A DNA stretch of 53,572 nucleotides from Clostridiales bacterium (GTDB lineage: Bacteria; Bacillota; Clostridia; Oscillospirales; Oscillospiraceae): NCBI GenBank assembly GCA_020859945.1, contig JAJBVG010000038.1, forward strand, positions 1 to 53,572. The letters are read 5' to 3'. This document shows, one piece after another, positions 16,244-25,800 of the stretch. Positions within the stretch are counted from its first letter, which is position 1, and each line of letters starts with the position of its first letter. The notes under the pieces were generated by a model. It saw nothing but the letters and a program-made list of their open reading frames with translations. It made no database searches and was not told where the DNA came from. Made by a program: the position numbers and the translations under genes.

Positions 16244-17116
16244 ATGGCTGACAACAGCCCGAAAATGATTAAGATGAACGCTTTAATTACAGACCGGAAG
16301 AAGAAAAGCACCATCACGTTTCAGTTCCAGGACATGAGGAATGATAATGTGATCGGCAGGAAGTTGACTGAGGCTCGTAAGAGCAAGAACGTGAGCCAGA
16401 AGGAATTGTCTGCAATTCTGAGCCAGTACGGAAACAGCATCACCCCGGCCGCTATCAGTAAATGGGAAAAGGGCGAATCAATACCCAGCGCCCTCCAACT
16501 GCTTGCTCTCTGCGACATTTTCGGCATCACAGATATAAGGAACTATTTTCTTGGAGACGTGCCAGAGTCTCCTGCTTTCTCCCCGGAGTTGAACCAGAAG
16601 GGATTGAATATCCTTCAATCCTTCAAGGAGGCACTCATCACGTCCGGCCAGTTCGTGCCGAAGGAGCGCCGCAGAACGACAAAGTATTTTGAGCAGATCC
16701 AGAAAATCAGCAAAGCGGTGAGCAAGCTCCCCGTGTCCGCCGGCACCGGCAACTTTTTGGACGAAGATAACTTCGAGATGAAGGAATTTCCATCTTCACC
16801 AACCATCGAGGCGGCGGACTTTGGCCTGCGTGTCAGTGGAGACAGTATGATGCCAACCTATACGGACAACCAAATCGTTTGGGTGGAACAGTGCGAGGAA
16901 CTCAATCCTGGCGAAATCGGCATTTTCATTTACGACGGCTGTGGGTACATCAAGGAGTACCAGGAAGTTATGCCTGACGAGGAGGAGATGAATGACTACC
17001 TGGTCGATGGCGTAATATACCCGAAAGTCCTTCTGGTTTCCCACAACAAAGAATACGAACCCATCGAAATCAATCCGGCTCTTGGTTTTCAAATCGTTGG
17101 CCGTGTTCTGAACTAA
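16244..17116 (+). CDS. XRE-S24 repressor (LexA/CI-like)
   Basis: 290 residues. The N-terminal helix-turn-helix lies around IGRKLTEARKSKNVSQKEL and ITPAAISKWEKGESIPSAL. A linker leads to an S24 peptidase domain with the catalytic serine in RVSGDSMMPTYTDNQIV and the lysine near GCGYIKEYQEV. Such repressors self-cleave on RecA activation and control mobile-element or SOS genes. The ATG at 16244 has AAGGGGG upstream. The following UmuC-type polymerase is a natural target. The divergent ImmA/IrrE gene offers a second way to inactivate it. Confidence 0.85.
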   Translation: MADNSPKMIKMNALITDRKKKSTITFQFQDMRNDNVIGRKLTEARKSKNVSQKELSAILSQYGNSITPAAISKWEKGESIPSALQLLALCDIFGITDIRNYFLGDVPESPAFSPELNQKGLNILQSFKEALITSGQFVPKERRRTTKYFEQIQKISKAVSKLPVSAGTGNFLDEDNFEMKEFPSSPTIEAADFGLRVSGDSMMPTYTDNQIVWVEQCEELNPGEIGIFIYDGCGYIKEYQEVMPDEEEMNDYLVDGVIYPKVLLVSHNKEYEPIEINPALGFQIVGRVLN

Positions 17117-17134
17117 ACTATGAGGTTGTGTGAA

Positions 17135-17227
17135 ATGATGAATACAGGGGAACCTTCGGCCTTTGTGAAGCATGACGGGCCAAATACCGGTTGTAAGATT
17201 GGAAATTACACAAAATATGATTTTTGA
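17135..17227 (+). CDS. Possible small protein (30 residues)
   Basis: MMNTGEPSAFVKHDG and so on, stop at 17225-17227, with GAGG 9 nt before the ATG. It lies between the repressor and polymerase genes. Not recognised; may be leader peptide or chance. Confidence 0.3.
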   Translation: MMNTGEPSAFVKHDGPNTGCKIGNYTKYDF

Positions 17228-17284
17228 ACCTGCGCCTTATCCGCCGCGGTTTGGAAGATGGTTTGTAGAGATCAGTAATGCGGG

Positions 17285-18790
17285 ATGATACACCCCGACG
17301 ACAAAATACCACAGGGGGCCATTGTTATGGCAAACCAACACGTCTATTTAGCCATAGATTTGAAATCATTTTACGCCAGCGCAGAGTGCGCCGACAGGCA
17401 CCTGGACCCGCTGACCACAAATCTTGTTGTCGCGGATCAGAGCCGAACGGACAAAACCATCTGCCTTGCGGTCTCTCCTTCCCTGAAAGCCTACGGGATA
17501 CCGGGGCGCGCCAGGCTCTTTGAAGTCATGCAGAAGGTAAAGCAAATCAACGGGGAACGTCTGCGCAAAGCCCCCGGTCACAGGTTTACAACCGAATGTT
17601 TTGATGCCAGAGGGCTTGCCAATGATCCAAGCCTGAAGCTCTCCTATATCGTTGCCCCGCCCCGGATGGCCCGGTATGTGGAAGTCTCAGCCCAGATTTA
17701 TGCCATTTATCTGAAGTATATCGCCCCGGAGGACATTTTCGCCTACAGCATTGATGAGGTATTCATCGACGCCACCGGTTATCTGAATACCTATCACATG
17801 ACGGCGCACGAGCTTTGCATGACGTTGATCCGGGAAGTGCTCTACGCCACAGGGATAACAGCCACAGGCGGCATCGGAACGAATCTCTATCTGGCGAAGA
17901 TTGCAATGGATATTGTCGCAAAGCACGTCCCGGCGGACAAAGACGGGGTGCGAATTGCCGAATTGGACGAATACTCCTACCGCAAGCTGCTGTGGAACCA
18001 CACGCCCCTCACGGATTTCTGGCGCATCGGTCACGGGACGGCGCGAAAACTCGAAAAGAACTACATTTTCACGATGGGCCAGCTGGCGAGAGCGTCCATC
18101 TATGACCAAGAATGGTTCTACAAAACATTCGGCATCGACGCGGAGATCCTTATCGACCACGCCTGGGGCGTAGAACCCACCACGATGGAACTGGTAAAAT
18201 CCTATCGGCCGGAGACAAACTGTATCTCGGAAGGGCAGGTGCTTTCGGAACCCTATCCGTATGAAAAGGCACGGATCATCGTCCAGGAGATGACGGATTC
18301 TCTTATGCTGCAACTGAACAGCAAGGGAATGGCCTCGGATTCTTTCACATTAGACATCTCCTATGACCGGGAGAATTGTGACAGCGGCAACTATAAAGGC
18401 CCAATGAAGGCTGACCACTATGGCCGATTGGTTCCGTGTCCTTCCCACGGAAGTACACGCTGTGGCAACCCGACGAACATCGGGAGCCAGCTCCAGGAAG
18501 CAGTCGTGGGTTTGTTTGACCGAATCGTGGACAGAAATTTGACTGTGCGGCGCATCACCATCACGGCAAACCGGGTCGTGAAGGATAGCGGCGTCGTACA
18601 GCTGGATCTGTTTACTGACGCGGCGAAATTGGAAAAAGAGAAGCGGCTACAGGACACTATGGTCAAACTCAAGCAGCGGTTCGGCAAGAATGCCGTGTTG
18701 AAGGGGACGAACTTCCTGGAAGGCGCAACGATGCGGGAGAGGAATCAGCAGATTGGCGGTCACAAAGCCGGGGATGCTGAAAAGTTATAG
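17285..18790 (+). CDS. Y-family DNA polymerase (UmuC/DinB-like)
   Basis: 501 residues. The palm motifs are YLAIDLKSFYASAEC and FAYSIDEVFIDATGY with the catalytic acidic residues. GGIGTNLYLAKIAMD and RIGHGTARKLEK form the helix-hairpin-helix part. A beta-clamp-binding peptide VVQLDLFTD lies near residue 437. It should carry out error-prone lesion bypass. The ATG at 17285 was kept, although an in-frame ATG at 17327 has the better ribosome site AGGGGGCC. A YolD-like partner follows after 23 nt. This pair is common on clostridial conjugative elements and is likely SOS-induced. Confidence 0.85.
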   Translation: MIHPDDKIPQGAIVMANQHVYLAIDLKSFYASAECADRHLDPLTTNLVVADQSRTDKTICLAVSPSLKAYGIPGRARLFEVMQKVKQINGERLRKAPGHRFTTECFDARGLANDPSLKLSYIVAPPRMARYVEVSAQIYAIYLKYIAPEDIFAYSIDEVFIDATGYLNTYHMTAHELCMTLIREVLYATGITATGGIGTNLYLAKIAMDIVAKHVPADKDGVRIAELDEYSYRKLLWNHTPLTDFWRIGHGTARKLEKNYIFTMGQLARASIYDQEWFYKTFGIDAEILIDHAWGVEPTTMELVKSYRPETNCISEGQVLSEPYPYEKARIIVQEMTDSLMLQLNSKGMASDSFTLDISYDRENCDSGNYKGPMKADHYGRLVPCPSHGSTRCGNPTNIGSQLQEAVVGLFDRIVDRNLTVRRITITANRVVKDSGVVQLDLFTDAAKLEKEKRLQDTMVKLKQRFGKNAVLKGTNFLEGATMRERNQQIGGHKAGDAEKL

Positions 18791-18813
18791 ATACGGGCAA
18801 AGGAGGTCTAATC

Positions 18814-19296
18814 GTGGGGACAGAGGAGAATTACGACGACATCATAGCGATGGAAAGGCCCTGGCCGGAACGCACACTTCAAAACCACCCAAAAATGACA
18901 TTGCAGGACAGAGCCAAAATTTTCGCTCCCTTTGCGGCTCTCCGGGGACATTCGGAGCGTCTGGGGGAAGAAGATGTGAAACTGCGGCGGTGTCACCGGA
19001 CAGAGCTGTCCGAGGAAGAAGCAGAAATCCTTTCCGACAAGCTCATGCAGGTAAGGAAGGGAATGACAGTGACCGTTGTCTACTTTCAGCCAGATGTCGA
19101 TGAAGGGGATATTGGCTATGATGTGACCATAACCGGCACTGTGAGCAGCGTAGATAGTGTTTATAGAATTTTGAAAGTCAACGCAGGCAGGAAAACCGAA
19201 AAAGGTTCCATCGATGAGGTGATAAGATTTGATGATCTGCTCGATGTCAATGGCGAGGGCATTGTTGACATAGATGCTTTTCTTGGCCTTGAATGA
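18814..19296 (+). CDS. YolD-like family protein
   Basis: 160 residues. The YolD signature lies in NHPKMTLQDRAKIFAPFAAL, about residues 25-44, followed by an Sm-like beta fold. Members accompany Y-family polymerases and are thought to act with them. The GTG start at 18814 follows AAAGGAGGTC. The segment 19297-19464 behind it holds no gene I can support. Confidence 0.75.
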   Translation: MGTEENYDDIIAMERPWPERTLQNHPKMTLQDRAKIFAPFAALRGHSERLGEEDVKLRRCHRTELSEEEAEILSDKLMQVRKGMTVTVVYFQPDVDEGDIGYDVTITGTVSSVDSVYRILKVNAGRKTEKGSIDEVIRFDDLLDVNGEGIVDIDAFLGLE

Positions 19297-19464
19297 TAGA
19301 AAGACTGATTGGCACAGCGAACTTTGAAAAAGAATACTCTCGGCGGCGCATTTTGAGACAATGATAGCTGCCGCAGAGTAAAATTGAGCCGGGCGGCGGA
19401 ACGACCTACAAGGACGTTCTGTCGCTTTTACGCACTCATTTTGAAAGTTTAGGGAGGGACAACT

Positions 19465-20223
19465 ATGAGACAACAAAAAGCGAAACAAAAGCGCGGTATC
19501 CTGGCACCGATCCTATTGCTTGCGCTGCTGGCGATGCTTCTGGCCTCCACCTTTCTGCTGGCGCAGTATTCCTATACCTCAACCACAGAAAAAAACGCCA
19601 ACGAAGCACTGGCAGACCAGGTGGATACCGACGCGGAAGATGAGACAAACGAAAATGGCGTTTTGCTTCGGTTCGAGACCCTGTGGGAGCAGAACCACGA
19701 CATGGCGGGATGGCTGTCCATTGAGGGGACTGTCATTGATTATCCGGTCATGTACACGCCGGAGGACCCGGAGTATTATCTGCACCGGGCCTTTGATGGC
19801 AGCGACGCCAAAAGCGGCTGCCTGTTCATCGGAGAGGGGTCTGGCCCCGACGCCAGCAATATCATCATCTACGGCCACCACATGAGGGACAACACCATGT
19901 TCGGCTCCCTGGTGGACTACGGAGATGAGGCTTACAGGGAAGAACATCCGGTGATCCGATTCGACACCCTCTACGAGCTGCGGGAGTACGAGGTGGTGGC
20001 AGCCTTTTGTTACGACCTGAACAACGATGACTTCCCATACTACCAGTACACCGATTTGACCGATGAGACAATCTTTGACGAGTACCTGGAAAACCTGGCC
20101 CGGTACAATGTCTATGGTGGGGACATCGACGCCGTTTATGGCGACCAGATGCTCACTCTCTCCACTTGCAGCTACCACACCGACGAAGGACGGTTCGTGG
20201 TGGTGGCCCGGCGCACCGAATGA
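19465..20223 (+). CDS. srtB: Class B sortase
   Basis: 252 residues. An N-terminal signal anchor covers about 12-34, then the sortase beta-barrel with His138 in IIYGHHM, the catalytic Cys235 in TLSTC, and Arg243. It would attach surface proteins to peptidoglycan or build pili. No LPXTG or NPQTN substrate is encoded nearby, so its substrate lies outside the window. GGGAGGG precedes the ATG. Sortases of this type are frequent cargo of clostridial conjugative elements. Confidence 0.85.
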   Translation: MRQQKAKQKRGILAPILLLALLAMLLASTFLLAQYSYTSTTEKNANEALADQVDTDAEDETNENGVLLRFETLWEQNHDMAGWLSIEGTVIDYPVMYTPEDPEYYLHRAFDGSDAKSGCLFIGEGSGPDASNIIIYGHHMRDNTMFGSLVDYGDEAYREEHPVIRFDTLYELREYEVVAAFCYDLNNDDFPYYQYTDLTDETIFDEYLENLARYNVYGGDIDAVYGDQMLTLSTCSYHTDEGRFVVVARRTE

Positions 20224-20312
20224 GCTTTTGCGATGTGAATTGAGGCGATGATCTCCGAAAGTCGATGCAGAGGTTTGTTGAATACTATTACAAGACGAAG
20301 CGAATATAATGC

Positions 20313-20341
20313 TTGACTAACGTCAAATGATATGATATTCT
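20313..20341 (+). promoter_or_regulatory. Promoter of the riboswitch transcript
   Basis: TTGACT (20313-20318), a 17-bp spacer and TATTCT (20336-20341), immediately upstream of the riboswitch-like sequence. Confidence 0.65.
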
Positions 20342-20344
20342 ATT

Positions 20345-20476
20345 ATCACCATAAAGAGTGCGCGAGGGACAAGCCCGTTGACCGCACAGCAACCTGCCGA
20401 TTGGTAAGGTGCTAAAGCTTGATTCGATGGGGTTTATAATGTTATTTCGGCACCCATCGAGGACGATGGGTGCTTT
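20345..20476 (+). promoter_or_regulatory. SAM riboswitch (S-box/SAM-I-IV-like) with terminator
   Basis: GCGAGGGACAAGCCCGTTGA, then GCAACC, then AAGGTGCTAAAGC reproduce the conserved core of the S-box superfamily. A terminator GCACCCATCG/CGATGGGTGC (20450-20459, 20464-20473) with a T-tract follows. CGATGGGG (20425-20432) can pair with the 5' terminator arm and would be the antiterminator. Known S-box logic predicts termination when S-adenosylmethionine is bound. The exact subclass needs a covariance-model search. Confidence 0.75.
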
Positions 20477-20506
20477 TCTTTGCGCTTTTCAAAGGAGCGC
20501 AATATC

Positions 20507-20913
20507 ATGGTCAAAATCGAGAAGGCAGCAAAAGAGGCTAAGAAAGAGATCAAGAGGTCAATCATGGCCAGGAAGTGTCGTATCCCGCGGAAGACCGTAC
20601 ACTTACAGCACTCACGAAGCTCAACGGCAGGGTCTATGTCTACTGTGGAGATGAGAAAACGCGACAGAAGTTTATTGAAGACGCGGAGAATGAATATTTT
20701 CATTACGGCGACGGCGTGTCGCTGCGGGAAAGAAAACCGGATTCCATTATGGCACTGAACAAGAACCAAACGGTCAATTTTATCGGTTTTGCGGGTACAA
20801 TGGCTTTTCGATGGGCGGATCATTTCAATTCGGGTAAGGACGCGATCCCGCTGATTAAGGTCGATTACAGAAAGTATGTCGCGGGGTATAAGGATTTTAT
20901 CTACAAGCCTTAA
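20507..20913 (+). pseudogene. Frameshifted gene under the SAM riboswitch
   Basis: The ATG at 20507 has AAAGGAG upstream and opens MVKIEKAAKEAKKEIKRSIM. The reading frame then changes by one base near 20567-20571 into EVSYPAEDRTLTALTKLNGR, which runs to 20913 (ends YKDFIYKP). Adding one C at GCC would restore a continuous protein of about 136 residues. The second half shows GRVYVYCGDEKTRQKF and looks like a real, conserved-style protein, but I do not know the family. It is probably inactivated by a 1-bp deletion; a sequencing indel is possible. Confidence 0.55.
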
Positions 20914-21101
20914 CTAAAATATTATGTAACAGTCAACTTTGGTTTGCAGATATGTATTATCTGTGGTAAACTATCAGTATTGCTCCCGCAAAATTTGTCA
21001 TGTGGACTGTTTAGAAGATGAGCGCTCTGTTTCTCAATTTCTGTAGTTATTACATAGCTCAACATCTACAAGACAATCCCCGTTCTGTATGCTTTTGAGG
21101 A

Positions 21102-21129
21102 TTGACAACGACGATAAGATCTCTACAAT
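21102..21129 (+). promoter_or_regulatory. Candidate promoter for the BREX operon
   Basis: TTGACA (21102-21107), a 16-bp spacer and TACAAT (21124-21129), with ACAATCATTGT as a dyad over the -10. It lies 500 bp before brxA with no gene between, so the leader would be long. Confidence 0.45.
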
Positions 21130-21363
21130 CATTGTATGCGATACCGTGTAACGACTGAAGCCCTATTTGATTCATACGGCGGAATTCTTTTGATTTGGCA
21201 GGAAGTAAGGTTGAAATATTGTAATTGAGTATGATACAAAAAAAGAAGCACAAAACCAAGCCCCTAAAAAGCGAAAGAGCGGAGTTTGATTGCCGCTGAG
21301 CTATCTAGAAGTAGGAGCAATCACAAGATACCTCTGCCACAGAAACCTCACAACGCACAGGAG

Positions 21364-21486
21364 GCTAGTCAACCTTACGGTAGAGTTCTGGACTGTACGG
21401 CTCATTTGTCTTGAGCATATTGTAGATTGCCGTAAGCTGCCATTCTGGTAAGGCCGTGCTTGAAAGAGCGTCCGACACACATAACC
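21364..21486 (-). pseudogene. Possible transposase C-terminal remnant
   Basis: A minus-strand frame reads ALPEWQLTAIYNMLKTNE then PYSPELYRKVD before a stop at 21364. That is the style of a transposase C terminus, but no catalytic part remains. The rest of the 20914-21634 gap shows only the promoter above and unconvincing ORFs. Confidence 0.25.
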
Positions 21487-21634
21487 GAAGCTGGATCTGC
21501 TCACCTTCACGAACTCTGTAGTGTGCCTGCTTCCGCAAGCATATTCTAACAAATCAGGACTCGTTGCGATAGAAGCAATTGTGTTTCGTTCCCTTTGATG
21601 CCTTGGAACGCAGCGGAAAGGAATGGTCATAATA

Positions 21635-22819
21635 ATGACAGCAGTACACAACAGCCCATATAAGGGTTCTCTGACCAGAGAGCAGTTTTTGTTTTATGAG
21701 ATGCGGACAACTGCGAAGCTGATGGCAGAAGGGCTATCTGAGCAGGACATTGTTGACCGCATCGTGACGGAAAATCTATTTCAGTATCCAACGGAGAAGT
21801 CCCTGCGCAATCTGTCCCATGCCTGTATCAACAGACTGAACGCTATGAACGACAGGTCGCTGGTTGTTGCCATCGCAGAGCAGCCTTCTGACGTGGCAAA
21901 GCAAATCTGCCTCTATGCCATGATGAAGCATCAACGGCTGGTCTGGGATTTTATGATTACCGTGATTGGCGAGAAGTACCGTTTAAGGGACAGTTCCTTT
22001 GGTAGAATAGACTTGAACGTATTCTTCCTGCGTTTACAGGAGCAGGACGATAGCGTGGCCTCCTGGTCTGACAGCACGATTGCCAAAATCAAATCTGTCC
22101 TTGTCAGGGTGCTGGTGGAGACGGAGTACCTGGACAGTAACAGAGCGAGCCACCTGAACACGGTTTTGCTGAATCCAATTTTGGAAAATGCGATCAGAAG
22201 CAACAACGATGAGGCGGCGCTCCCGGCGTTTAACTGCTTCTCAATAGGAGGGTATCGACTGATGGGTGAGATAAAGGAACGATTGGATGGCTTGCGGGCT
22301 TTGATGCAAGAGGACGACTTCCTGGATGGAAAGGGACTGAGCAACGAGGTCAATATTCGTATTTTCTGTTATGATGCCGCTGATGAGATGACCGTCCGGC
22401 ATTTCATCCGGCAGATCAAATCAGACCAGTCCATGCGCTGCCGGATCGTGGAGTGCGATATTTACAAGGTGTTCCTGGAAATCTGTGACGATATGGACAT
22501 CACCGAGGCCATCCCGGATATGGAAGAAGCGGACGGCGGTGATTATCTGTTGGAACAACTCCATTCAGCCATTGGTGTGGAGGAATTCATTGAGAAGATT
22601 CAATACTCCCCTCACAAGCGGGGCGATGTTCTGCTGCTGACTGGCGTTGGAGATGCGTTCCCCTTCATGCGGGTACATACGCTTCTGGAAGCCTTGCAGC
22701 CGTATTTTTCAGATATTCCGATTCTGGTCATGTACCCTGGAGAATTTAACGGCTATTATCTCAGGCTCTTTGATCGCCTGGAACCCAACGATTACTATAG
22801 AGCGTTCAATATCATTTAA
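21635..22819 (+). CDS. BREX BrxA-BrxB fusion (DUF1819 + DUF1788)
   Basis: 394 residues. Residues 1 to about 202 are BrxA-like (DUF1819): YKGSLTREQFLFYEMRTTAK at the start and LPAFNCF at its natural end. Residues 210-394 are BrxB-like (DUF1788): MGEIKERLDGLRALMQ, FLDGKGLSNEVNIRIF and ILVMYPGEFNGYYLRLF. The junction codon TCA (22241-22243) is one substitution away from a stop. Directly behind it an AGGAGGG (22246-22252) sits 9 nt before the in-frame ATG at 22262, the expected separate brxB start. The fusion thus seems to come from stop loss, and internal initiation may still yield free BrxB. The start at 21635 (AAAGGA, 12 nt upstream) is uncertain; 21623 is also in frame. Confidence 0.75.
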   Translation: MTAVHNSPYKGSLTREQFLFYEMRTTAKLMAEGLSEQDIVDRIVTENLFQYPTEKSLRNLSHACINRLNAMNDRSLVVAIAEQPSDVAKQICLYAMMKHQRLVWDFMITVIGEKYRLRDSSFGRIDLNVFFLRLQEQDDSVASWSDSTIAKIKSVLVRVLVETEYLDSNRASHLNTVLLNPILENAIRSNNDEAALPAFNCFSIGGYRLMGEIKERLDGLRALMQEDDFLDGKGLSNEVNIRIFCYDAADEMTVRHFIRQIKSDQSMRCRIVECDIYKVFLEICDDMDITEAIPDMEEADGGDYLLEQLHSAIGVEEFIEKIQYSPHKRGDVLLLTGVGDAFPFMRVHTLLEALQPYFSDIPILVMYPGEFNGYYLRLFDRLEPNDYYRAFNII

Positions 22820-22834
22820 GGGAGGGCAAGCACT

Positions 22835-25800
22835 GTGTTGATTCGTAATATGTTTGCCGATGACATCAATCGTAAAATCAACGGCGTAGTACAAGTGAAT
22901 CAAATTGTTGATGATGTAGTCGAGCGGGAAGTAAAGGAGTATGTCATTACCAAAGAGTTGAAAAAGCATTTCATCACTTTTTTTAACAACTATGGAGATG
23001 GCTTTGACAACCCCACCGCCGACATCGCCGTTTGGATTTCCGGTTTTTTTGGAAGTGGTAAATCGCACTTCTTAAAGATGCTCTCCTATATCCTGGAGAA
23101 TAAGAAAATAGGCGACACCACTACCGTTGAGATGTTCCGCCGCAAATTTGAGGACGACCCGGCCACCTTCATGCTGATTGACCAGGCGACCCGCTATGAA
23201 ACGCAAACAATTCTGTTCAACATCGACATTGAAGGCTCCATCAACAAGGACAAGACCGCCGTTCTCCGTGTCTTTGCCAAGATGTTCTATAACCACCTGG
23301 GTTTTTATGGCGAAAACCTGAAGGTTGCCATGCTGGAGCAGTACATTGACCAGTTAGGCAAAACCGAGGAGTTCCGTCGGGTGTTCGAGGAGAAGAAGGG
23401 CAAGCCCTGGGTGGAACAGCGCCGTGCCTTTGCCTTCAACGGGAAAGCCATTATCCCGACGCTGATGGAAGTGCTGGATATGAGCGAGGAGGACGCTACC
23501 GCATGGTTCCGGGATAAAAGCTCTGTGGAGTTCTCCATTGCCCAGCTTGTCAACGACATCAAAGCCTATGTAGACAGCAAGCCGAAGAACTTCCGTCTGC
23601 TGTTTATGATCGACGAGGTAGGCCAGTACGTTGGCACAGACACCGATATGCTGCTGAATTTGCAGTCCCTGACCGAGAAGATCGGCAGCGAACTGGATGG
23701 CAGAGTGTGGGTCGTCTGCACTGGGCAGGAAGCTATCGATGAAATTATCAGAGTTCGTGCTGATGCATTTTCTCGAATTCAGGACCGGTTTAAGACACGC
23801 CTGAGCCTGTCATCTTCCTCTGTGGATGAGGTGATTCAGAAGCGTATTTTGAAGAAAAAGGCTGATGTCACCCCTAGACTGGAGAGCCTGTATGCCGAAA
23901 ATGATTCCGTTCTCCGCAATCTGTTCAGCTTCAAGGGTGCTATTTTGGACATCAACGGTTACACGGGACCATCCGAATTTTCGGAGAATTTTCCTTTTGT
24001 TCCTTATCAGTTTATCATCTTGCAAAAGGCGCTTAACGAAATTCGAAAGTACGGAAATTCCGGTAAGAATATGTCTAGTGGAGAGCGTTCTATGCTGGAG
24101 TGCTTTCAGATTGCCGGCCAACTCATGCAAGAGCGTGATGAAATGGCGCTAGCACCATTTTATCTGTTTTATCAGCCAATCCACAACGTACTGGACGGCT
24201 CCATCCGCCGAGTGATCGAACGTTGCCAGAAGGCGGCGGACACCGGTGCCGGAATTGAAGATTTTGACGTAAATGTGTTAAAGCTTCTGTATCTAATCCG
24301 CTATGTGAATGATATACCTGCCAACGTGGATAATATTACGATTCTCATGGCTGAAGACATCCAAACGGAGAAAATCACCCTGCGGGCGACTGTCCGGGAG
24401 TCTCTTGACCGTCTGCTCAGCCAGAACTATATCGGCAGAACCGGTGACACTTATAACTTCCTGACTGATGAGGAGCAGGACATCCAGCGAGGAATCCGAG
24501 ATGCCCATGTGGACACCATTTCCATCGTTGAGCGCATTGCTCACATGATTTTTGGGGACATCTATACGGCCAAAAAGTATCGTTACGGCAGATACGACTT
24601 CTCCTTTGACCAGATGGTGGACGGCGTGACTGTGGGCGCTATTACTGGAGGGATGCGGCTGAAATTTCTGACCGTCGCCGCCGATGCTTCGGAGAAATTG
24701 AAACTACATTTGATGGCAGAATCTTCTAGGCAGGCCCTCGTCGTGCTGGGGGATACCCCTTATTATGAATCACTGGAAAGTGCCATGAAGATTCGCAAAT
24801 ACAAAAAGCAACGTAACATCAACCAGCTTCCCCAATCTGTACAGAACATTATAAGTGTACAAACGGACAAAGCAACTCAGCTCGAAGCAGCCGCTATGGA
24901 GGAGCTGAAAAACGCTATCGTCTCCGCACAGTTCTATGTGGACGGGGAGCAAATCGAAATCAAGGGCGGCGACGCCAAATCCAAACTGGATCAGGCGCTG
25001 GAATACCTGGTCGTTCATGTTTATGATAAACTGGATTTAATAGCCAAACACGCTCAGAGCGATGCTGATATTTTTGCGATTCTCTCCGGCACCAACCAGG
25101 CCATTGATGGGATGGAACCGAACCGTGACGCTGCCGCCGAGGTGGAGGAATACCTGATTATGCAGGATCGGAAGAGAATGCCCACCTCTATGGCGGATGT
25201 CCAGTCCCGGTATCAAGGTATCCCCTACGGCTGGAAGGAAATCGACATCGCCGCCGTGGTCGCTCTGCTCATCTACCATCAGAAAGTCACCGTCAAATAC
25301 GGCGGAGCCACTGTCCAGCCCAACAACCCCAAGTTGCCAGATATGCTGCGTAAAAAGAGCGAGATCGGCAAAACCAGCATCTCCATCCGCAAATCTCCGT
25401 CCCTCCAGAAGATGAAGGCTGCCAGGGAGTTCCTGCGGGAATACTTCGACGTGATGGATGTGCCGGACGACGAGGACAGCCTGATTGCCTTTATCGTGGA
25501 CAAGTTCACGGCGCAGAAGACCCATTATGAAGACCTGAAATCCCGCTATTCCAACGGGCGCAAATACCCGGACGGGCCATTGGTCACGGAATCCATTCAA
25601 CTTATCTCTGTCGTCCTCTCTCAGCAGAAGGATAATATCGCACTGATCGACCGGGTGCTGCGGGACAGTGAGAAGCTGCTGGACAACAAGGACGATATGC
25701 AAAACGTGGAGAGCTTCTTCAAGTCCCAGGTGCAGGTGTTTGACGCCGCTTTCCAGATGGAGGCCGACCTCCGGGTGGACAACGACTACCTCTCCACCGT

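Noticed and set aside
21059-21651. Minus-strand ORFs of 66 and 116 residues before brxA
   Set aside because: No ribosome sites, odd composition; only a possible transposase remnant in another frame was kept at low confidence.
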